Source: Gracilaria domingensis (taxonomy: Eukaryota > Rhodophyta > Florideophyceae > Gracilariales > Gracilariaceae). From it: a stretch of 64,000 nt of DNA. The notes beneath the pieces are model-generated. The model made no database searches. It was given only the letters and a program-made list of their open reading frames with translations, and was not told where the DNA came from. This document shows positions 57,904 through 64,000 of this stretch, piece by piece. The translations under genes were made by a program, and so were the position numbers. Where the stretch lies: positions 310,001 through 374,000 of the forward strand of contig VCMS01000069.1 in assembly GCA_022539475.1 (NCBI GenBank), written 5' to 3'. Each line of letters opens with the position of its first letter. Positions within the stretch are counted from its first letter, which is position 1.

Positions 57904-59424
57904 TCAGTTATTCACGTTTACAAGTGCGGCCTTTTGTTCATGTGACCGCTTTCTCAGAAGAGGCAGAACTAGCAGTGCCACCATCATTGAACATCCGATT
58001 ACAATCCCTTGTAAGGCGCCCCAGCCGAATTCCTTGACACATAATGACAACGGGAAACCTGCTAAAGCCGCCCCTGCATACGCCGATAAACCCACAAAAC
58101 CGTTGCTGGTTCCCGCAAAGCGACGATCCACGCACTCTGTGCTACAGAGCCCGACTAGAAGTTGCTGTCCGTATAGACCTACGCCAGTGAGCGCAAAAAG
58201 AATCCATTGCAGTGGCATGAATGCGTTGGTTGCAGGGGTCGCGAAAAATGCTGTCACACACAAAGCAGTCAAGGCGACGTAGAGCAGAACGACCCTGATT
58301 CGCTGTCCAATCGCTCCAGCTGACCCGTTCTTCTGGATGAGCAGATCGGAGAGCCATCCTGAAGTTACACTACCAAGCAAGCCTCCCACTTCAAGGCCGG
58401 ATACACGAAGACCAGCTTCAGCCAAGCTCACAACCCCACGGGCTTTCATTAGATAAAAGATCGTCCAACTCGTGAGCGCCTGGCGCACAATGTAAACGAA
58501 AAAGTACGCGGCTGCCAAAAGCCAAACAGATCGCTCTTGGATAACCCCCTCCCGTAACTGTTGTAGAAAAGTGCCCCAGGCAGAGCTCTTCTTTTCTGCA
58601 CTCTGTGGTGGAGGCAACAAAGGAGTTGGAGGAAGTTTCGCCGCCTGCGGTGAGTCCGAAATCGCGGTGAACGAAAGCCCCGCCATTGCAAAGGCCATTA
58701 CGGCCGGGAGAAGCATTCCAAATTGCCAACCGTACCTTGCAGCTGTGACACCCACTATGACTGGGGATATTGCCCCGCCGACGTTGAGGCTAACATTAAG
58801 CAGACCCCAATACGTTCCTCGTTCAGAACGAGAAAACCAAACTGAAAGAAGTTTTGCGCAAGCTGGGAAGCCCACACTGGACACGAGACCGTTCAATGCC
58901 CAGAGCACAGCAAAGAAAGTAACGGAGTTTCCAGCAGCAAACATTGCGTTACACAGCGCCGCGAGTAGGAGGCCAACAGATAGCATTATCCGCGGGGAAC
59001 GTAGATCAGCCGCCATGCCTCCAAAGAGTTTCGAAATTCCATATGTAGCGGGGAAACAGGATGAAATAAGACCCACCTGCTGAAGCGACAAGTTCAGCTT
59101 TTCTTGCATAATTGGAGCAGCGAACGGAAAGCTGAATCGAGTTATGTAGTAGGTGGCATACGCTAAAAGCATGGTCAAAAAGATGCGTAAGCGCACAGTT
59201 TTGTACACATCTGGAACAGACACTTGTGATGAGGGCGATACGTTTCTCACCAGACCTGCTGAACGATCAGATGGGAAAGAGTTTGCAGTGGCAGAAATAA
59301 CTATACGCGCGCGCCGCGTTGTGTTGACCGTACGAATTCTTCTATTCGTCGGTGACTTCCATTGCAATTTCGATATACAAAGCTCGCTATTTCGAAGCGG
59401 AAGACTGCTGATAAACGCGAGCAT
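57904..59424 (-). CDS. OPA-family organophosphate antiporter (UhpC/GlpT-like), plastid candidate
   Basis: The 506-residue protein starts at ATG. About 80 residues of Ser/Arg-rich sequence precede the membrane part, long enough for a transit peptide. Twelve membrane segments follow in MFS order: LLAYATYYITRFSFPFAAPI with the conserved Y-R-F motif, ISKLFGGMAADLRSPRIMLS (motif A), GFPACAKLLSVWFSRSERGTYWGLLN (the OPA signature region), and in the second half VYIVRQALTSWTIFYLMKARGV, YGQQLLVGLCSTECVDRRFAGTSNGF. OPA proteins exchange sugar phosphates or glycerol-3-phosphate for phosphate. UhpC-type plastid transporters of chlamydial affinity are described in glaucophytes and other algae; this could be one (inference). 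Confidence 0.88.
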   Translation of the reverse strand: MLAFISSLPLRNSELCISKLQWKSPTNRRIRTVNTTRRARIVISATANSFPSDRSAGLVRNVSPSSQVSVPDVYKTVRLRIFLTMLLAYATYYITRFSFPFAAPIMQEKLNLSLQQVGLISSCFPATYGISKLFGGMAADLRSPRIMLSVGLLLAALCNAMFAAGNSVTFFAVLWALNGLVSSVGFPACAKLLSVWFSRSERGTYWGLLNVSLNVGGAISPVIVGVTAARYGWQFGMLLPAVMAFAMAGLSFTAISDSPQAAKLPPTPLLPPPQSAEKKSSAWGTFLQQLREGVIQERSVWLLAAAYFFVYIVRQALTSWTIFYLMKARGVVSLAEAGLRVSGLEVGGLLGSVTSGWLSDLLIQKNGSAGAIGQRIRVVLLYVALTALCVTAFFATPATNAFMPLQWILFALTGVGLYGQQLLVGLCSTECVDRRFAGTSNGFVGLSAYAGAALAGFPLSLCVKEFGWGALQGIVIGCSMMVALLVLPLLRKRSHEQKAALVNVNN

Positions 59425-59752
59425 GGTTGCAGAGCCTTATGCAGACGATACAAGGCAAACTTCGAGAGCGCAATACCAAAGAACGGTACGATTGGGAGTT
59501 TCGCTACTGGGAAGCAGCGGAGTAATCGAGGGAAGTGGGGATGTACATGTTTTAACAGAGCAGCGTTTCGCGAGCATTAGCAATGTTGTGCCCAACATGC
59601 CGCCATCTGCCACTACCCATGTAGCATGGGAATGTTTGGATAAGATTCGGCATCCTCGATGAGCATTGGTTGCTCTCTTAACGATGTCTGGGAAACAAGT
59701 CAGGGAATGTGCTCCTTAGAAACTTGTGGCCAAGAAGAGGCCGGAGCCTCAC
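59425..59752. promoter_or_regulatory. Upstream of the antiporter
   Basis: 328 bp between the antiporter start and the hairpin cluster. Should hold the antiporter promoter; the overlapping + frame is a shadow. Confidence 0.35.
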
Positions 59753-59789
59753 CACCTCCGGCCTTCGCAAATTGTGAAGGCCGGAGGTG
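59753..59789. repeat. Perfect 14-bp inverted repeat (hairpin)
   Basis: CACCTCCGGCCTTC (59753-59766) and its exact complement (59776-59789) flank a 9-nt loop that can pair further. A third partial copy, GGCCGGAGCCTC, lies just upstream at 59739. It marks the left side of the accessory region. Confidence 0.9.
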
Positions 59790-59876
59790 TTCACAAAATA
59801 CACTGTAGACAGCTCCAAAATAGTGGGAGCATCCTGAAACACCAAACGCACAAAATCGCATTGTGTGCGTTTGTAT

Positions 59877-60002
59877 AAGTTATCAACCGGGGCAAGCCCG
59901 GGAAATGCGGACCGAGGCCATTATATCGGGTCCGAGCGAAGCGAGGCCCGATATATTGTGCCGAGGTACGCGATTTCCCGGCGCGCCACCGGGTGATAAC
60001 TT
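59877..60002. repeat. 126-bp imperfect palindrome upstream of recombinase gene
   Basis: The left arm starts AAGTTATCAACCGGGGC and the right arm ends GCCACCGGGTGATAACTT. Inside, CCCGGGAAAT pairs with ATTTCCCGG, CCGAGG with CCTCGG-type complement, and TATATCGGG with CCCGATATA. The centre is GAGCGAAGCGAG. The structure spans the whole segment and lies 180 bp before the recombinase frame, so it may be a terminal or regulatory structure of that element, or a separate foldback element. Confidence 0.85.
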
Positions 60003-60182
60003 GCTTGTCACTCAAGAGTCCTCCGCAATTTTTGCAGCGTCACCGCGAGACATCTGAGTACCTCTGCGAGACAGTTGCGCACGCCACGGGGAGCGTACAA
60101 ACCAGTACAATGAGCTCCATCATCGTCCGACGATCGCTGCAGCGCTCTGTCACCCACCTGACTTTCTGCAGTTCATACGACA

Positions 60183-61448
60183 ATGATTATCGCTCCATCG
60201 TGGACACAAACATCCGACGAAAGAGATAATGATAATGACGATAAAGGCAAGGTTCAACGTCAGCCATTGCCCTCACTAAACGTAATTAAGAACTGTCTTG
60301 AGGACGAAGCAATTTTCACGAGCAGCACGTCAAACGACACTTCAGATATTAGCTCCACCTTCAACGTTCCCCCGACACCACAGCTCTCGCCGATCATCAC
60401 AGAATTCCGCAATAGTGAAAGCATTCCGACACCCAGCACCTCAAGAAGAACATCGGACTTGAGTCCTACCGTTCGTTTCTCCCGCACACCATCTCTACCA
60501 CCGCCTAACGCCGCCATCGGCTCAGATCTTTGGCAAATGCCTAGCGTCTGTCATACAGAACCGTGCCTTTCTGAAACTGCGACGAAGCTGTTAGTAAAGC
60601 ATGTCCCCGACAACACGCTACGCGCGATCAACACAGCGTTTTTTGCGTTCACCGAATTTGTGATCGAGGCGTTCAATCTATAGATTCCAGAGACGCAAAT
60701 TGCTCTGAAGGACAGAAGCACTCCCGCGTGGAAGAAGAAGAGTTTGCGTGAAGCAGCCGTTGGGGTAATATCGATCCATTTGTTTCGAACTGAGGACGGC
60801 TTCACTCTACCGCAGAATACCACTTTATGGACCGACAAACAGCTGCAGCGGCTAAACACCGTACTTATCGAATTCATCGCAACCAGGAAAAGTCAGCGAG
60901 AGAACAAAGATCTTAGCCAATCCACATTGAAGTCGTATGTCGCAGGGCTGCAGCGTGCGCTGAAGGAAAGGTGGGGACATGATTTAAATCTTTTTAATGG
61001 AAGAGTATTCTCAGATCCACAGAGAGGTCTAGTCACTGCGCTGGACAACAAAATTCGCCATCAGCAAGCCCTCGGACACTGTCCGAAGAGCCATAACTTC
61101 TTTTCAGAGAAGAATATCTACGATCTGTACGCCTCTTTAGAGCTCTCCATGTCACACCCTCGCGGATATATTACGAGGATAATTTGTAATGTGGCAATCA
61201 TGACTGCGTTTCGCAAAAGCGAGCTTCTTGAACTTCGAGTACAGGATGTTACCAAAGTAACAGAAGGAGAAGAAATGGTTATTCGCCTTGTCGGCAGAAT
61301 TGGCAGCCCGGATGGAGCTTCGAAGACGAAATCAGGTGGCTTAAAATGGTTGAATTCAAAGACGAAAGAGGTCTACATTTGGAATCGTAGCTGTAGAGCA
61401 AAACGCCCTTTGTGGGGATGCACCGAAGTGTTTTTCATAGTTTGTTGA
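60183..61448 (+). pseudogene. Tyrosine recombinase (Crypton-like) gene, interrupted
   Basis: One reading frame starts at ATG 60183 and has an internal TAG at 60681-60683. It then continues in the same frame to 61448, where it runs into an LTR. The first part is Ser/Thr/Pro-rich. The second has an N-terminal core-binding-like region (LQRLNTVLIEFIATRKSQRE, STLKSYVAGLQRALKERWG) and the catalytic start with Arg I in MTAFRKSELLELRVQDVT (Arg codon 61212-61214). A Lys-containing SKTKSGGLKW follows. The later His-x-x-Arg, His and Tyr nucleophile are missing because the gene is cut at about 61442. The style is that of eukaryotic Crypton/DUF3504 recombinases. Confidence 0.75.
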
Positions 61449-62288
61449 TCCGTTACCGGCTTCGACACCTCAGGTTATGAGCGGCTACTGGGGTAGGGCC
61501 CCTATTTTGGGGTATGCCTAGGAAGGGTGGTGTTTCTGCACACGTGTGCCAAGTTGGCTCGATCGCGCGGGCGCCGTGGCAAGCCTGCCACGGGGGCACA
61601 CCTGTAGTGTATTGGCCGGCAGCGCCGGATAGTTAGATATTTTAATTGATATTTTCAAGTGCCGTATATAAGTGGCGGCACTTGCCGCCACTGTACGGGA
61701 AGTAAACCTCAACGAGGCCTTTGGCTCTGATCTTCTTGCCGCTTGCGCACGGTCACCAGCCCCATCCTGGGGAATACCGCCGCAATTCCGGGCTGATCAA
61801 CCAACCTCCGTCCCTGAGGAGTACTAATCCGTCGTCACGGCACTTTTCTTATCTATTTTATTGTTTTCATTTCCGTCTTACGGCTTTCGCTACTCTGCCC
61901 TACATTGTAGGTTTGTTTTATTTGTCTCGGGAGTTTTCCCGCTTATCGCGAGTCAGTGCTCCGCAGTGCGGCTCGTTTGTTGATCTTTTGTCGTCCCATA
62001 CCGTTGGGCTGGATACCCCCACTCGCTGTGGCTCGCCGGAACCATCCGGATACCTACGCCGATTTTACCCCTTCTACCTCCGACTGCACGCCCAGATCGG
62101 GGCCACCCGGATTTACACCCGGCTCGTGTTGGCCCTATCGGAGGGTTCTGCCGCTCGACTGCCCTTCACAGGGAGCAGGGCCTGAACACCCTGAGGTGCT
62201 CGTCCGCGACGCGGTTTGTTGTTTTCCCGTCGAGGGTTTTGCACCACAAACTGGTCTCCCGACTTAGAATCGGCTTTATTGGCCAACA
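61443..62288 (+). repeat. 5' LTR of a retrotransposon
   Basis: The proposed LTR begins TGTTGATCC (61443) and ends GGCCAACA (62288), so the termini form the TGTTG/CAACA inverted pair expected of LTRs. A TATA box GTATATAAG lies at about 61664-61672. TGGAGCTGGTTGG at 62294 could be a tRNA primer-binding site. The left border coincides with the break in the recombinase frame. The 3' LTR is outside the window, so borders are inferred. Confidence 0.6.
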
Positions 62289-62412
62289 ATCGTTGGAGCT
62301 GGTTGGTTTGTTTGGAGCCCAGATAGTTGGGAATATCCGTTCTTACGGTTCTCTCATTGTCCGTTTTCGGAAGTTGTTTTGGTTGCCAATTGGCCGACTG
62401 TGTCGGTGAACG

Positions 62413-64000
62413 ATGTCGTCCCGTCGCAGGAGTAGCGCGCCACGTGCCGCTTCTGTGCCAGGTTCGTCCGGCTTGCCGGCAAGTTTGCCTCCGTTGCCGA
62501 AGGACGCACTGGAGGTCCCAGGCAATGGCGACCCGAAACCGGCTTCCCGGGGCCGCCGTTCCGATAACGGGACCCCACCCACTCGTGGGCCAACTGAAAC
62601 CGCACCTGCGGCTGATGCCGCCGCAGCGGTTGACGTTATGTCGTCGCGGTCCGACGAGTATACCCTCCGCGAATTAGAGGCTCAGGTTCGCATCCTGCAG
62701 AACTCCCAAGTGGGCCTCATCCGGGATATTACGAAACTCCGGCAACGGCTCGATGAAGCCGGTGTCCGGGACGTTTCGAGCGACGTCCGTGTTTTACGGT
62801 CTGATGTCAACCAGATTATGGAACACCGACAGGTGTCGGCTGGTCTGCACGAGCAGGCTGCCGCACGCCTGGACCGCCTGGCTACCCGTCTGGAGACGGT
62901 CGAGCAAATCATCGTATCTGATGCTGTTGCGCCGGGAGCCCCGGTTTCTGAGGGTTCTCAGCACTCGCGCCGTTCCCGGGACCGTCCGGCAAAGAAGAAG
63001 GTCAAGGTTGAGTCTGACTCGTCTTCTTCATCCTCCTCTGATGAGGAGGGCCCCAAAAAGGGGTCGTCTACCGACTCTTCGGACAGCGCGGAAGAGCGCT
63101 CTCGCTATCGTGCATCCCGTTCGCGGGCTACTGAAGCCACTTCTGGTGTTGCACGAGGCCGTACGAAAGGACGGAGACACCTCGGATTGAAGGAGTTGAA
63201 GCCGACAAACTTACTGTATCGGAAGCTACTATCTTACCGATATTATCGGCTTGATGACACGACGCCACAGAGGACCCCACGTGGGACTGGCAAAGTGCGA
63301 AATCATCTCCGACAAATGGAGCTCACGCTAAAGCCCCACAAGTTCTCTGGGGAAGATCCCATTCTTGTCTTGGATTTTCTTAGCCGCTTCGTAGCGGAAG
63401 CCGATGTACTTCGGATGAGTGAGGCACAGGCCTACATCGAGCTGCCGTACTTTTTGACGGGTGTAGCCGAAGATCAATTCAATTCGGTTCGTGGGTCGTC
63501 TCGCGCCTCCGAAGGAGGAGTTACGTGCTGGCCGGAAGCGGTACAATATCTCCTGCGCTCTTACGCGACAGGCAATGCGATACAAGGTGCTATACTCGCG
63601 CTACGAGACACGAAGCAAGGAGCCGAAGAGTCGGAAACCGTTTATTCGACCCGCCTCAATAAGGCTTTCCACAGATGTGGCAACGTGTTCTCCGCAGCCC
63701 AGCGGTGTACGATGTTTGTTGATGGACTGGACCGATCAATTCGGACGTTGGTAGCCCATTATCGGGAGCACAAACGGCGGATTACCTATCTGGAACTCGT
63801 TCAATTTGCCCAAGCGGAGGGAGATGCAGCTCGAGCACGCACTGGTATCAAGACGCGCACGCGCCGACTCCTTCATGTAGAAGGCCGAGACTCCTCACTG
63901 CCTCACTCGCGAGGTTCTGTTCAAGGGGGTTATGATAACCTGCACCTGTTACAGGACGATGGTTCAATGCCGAGTTCGGAATTGCCGTCGACGACGGAGC
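62413..64000 (+). CDS. gag: Gag polyprotein of LTR retrotransposon (runs off window)
   Basis: An open frame of 529 codons runs from ATG 62413 (in-frame TGA two codons upstream) to the window edge with no stop. The N-terminus is Arg/Ser/Pro-rich, then a coiled coil (YTLRELEAQVRILQNSQVGL, DVNQIMEHRQVSAGLHEQAA) and an acidic Ser run next to KKK. A capsid-like domain follows: MELTLKPHKFSGEDPILVLD FLSRFVAEADVLRMSEAQAY, then SETVYSTRLNKAFHRCGNVF and MFVDGLDRSIRTLVAHYREH, in the style of retrotransposon gag of Ty3-like elements. The frame is intact, so this copy may be young. Protease and polymerase lie beyond the window. Confidence 0.8.
   Translation, partial: MSSRRRSSAPRAASVPGSSGLPASLPPLPKDALEVPGNGDPKPASRGRRSDNGTPPTRGPTETAPAADAAAAVDVMSSRSDEYTLRELEAQVRILQNSQVGLIRDITKLRQRLDEAGVRDVSSDVRVLRSDVNQIMEHRQVSAGLHEQAAARLDRLATRLETVEQIIVSDAVAPGAPVSEGSQHSRRSRDRPAKKKVKVESDSSSSSSSDEEGPKKGSSTDSSDSAEERSRYRASRSRATEATSGVARGRTKGRRHLGLKELKPTNLLYRKLLSYRYYRLDDTTPQRTPRGTGKVRNHLRQMELTLKPHKFSGEDPILVLDFLSRFVAEADVLRMSEAQAYIELPYFLTGVAEDQFNSVRGSSRASEGGVTCWPEAVQYLLRSYATGNAIQGAILALRDTKQGAEESETVYSTRLNKAFHRCGNVFSAAQRCTMFVDGLDRSIRTLVAHYREHKRRITYLELVQFAQAEGDAARARTGIKTRTRRLLHVEGRDSSLPHSRGSVQGGYDNLHLLQDDGSMPSSELPSTTE

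Noticed and set aside
1-64000. CRISPR array, prokaryotic operon or organelle DNA
   Set aside because: No direct-repeat/spacer pattern. The genes have spliceosomal introns, organelle presequences and eukaryote-specific products.

Overview
The window is nuclear DNA of a plastid-bearing eukaryote, most likely a red alga. The evidence is an HCF107/Mbb1-like plastid RNA-stability protein, a plastid-type YceD/DUF177 protein, a stand-alone EPSP synthase with a transit-like N-terminus, a UhpC/GlpT-type organophosphate antiporter with an N-terminal extension, and a type II sulfotransferase plus a CHGN-like glycosyltransferase of the kind sulfated-wall algae use. Genes are compact and mostly intronless. 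Short introns could be placed by splice sites and protein homology in five genes: eS6 206 bp, BLOC1S1 70 and 82 bp, WD40/THOC6-like 63 bp, NDUFAF3 99 bp, CHGN-like about 64, 40 and 38 bp. The organism assignment is inference; no rRNA, tRNA or organelle marker is present.

Layout. 0-1.7 kb: three LINE 3'-end relics; one pair looks like a twin-priming inversion, and one copy is split by a 596-bp hAT-type MITE with a perfect 8-bp target duplication. 2.3-17 kb: DMT transporter, small membrane protein, ribosomal protein eS6, YceD/DUF177, an ion channel with an unusual pore, mitochondrial bL21, GSK3, a small membrane protein, SDHA, and a TIGR04283 glycosyltransferase. 17-26.5 kb: HCF107-like protein, a shrunken photolyase-like protein, a helical protein, and a large hAT-derived gene with two AT-hook/BED modules; the divergent promoters here are extreme GC peaks. 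27-31.7 kb: CHGN-like glycosyltransferase, EPSP synthase, cupin. 31.7-36.3 kb: accessory stretch with more LINE ends, a membrane protein with a Pro-rich repeat, and a 480-bp tract almost without G. 36.5-48 kb: EMC3, BLOC1S1, OXA1, RoxA-like JmjC oxygenase, cullin-3, RGG protein, ASNSD1. 48-59.4 kb: THOC6-like WD40, SND3/PHO88, a disordered Ser-rich protein, Golgi sulfotransferase, NDUFAF3, and the organophosphate antiporter. 59.7-64 kb: hairpins, a broken tyrosine-recombinase (Crypton-like) gene, and an LTR retrotransposon inserted in it whose gag runs off the window.

Functionally, many genes serve organelles: SDHA, bL21m, OXA1 and NDUFAF3 in mitochondria; EPSPS, YceD, HCF107-like and the antiporter in plastids. 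Others serve ER membrane-protein insertion (EMC3, SND3) or wall-polysaccharide synthesis. Genes mostly sit in divergent pairs with short tail-to-tail gaps. Several long open frames begin at TTG or GTG; ATG starts are preferred here and stated per gene.
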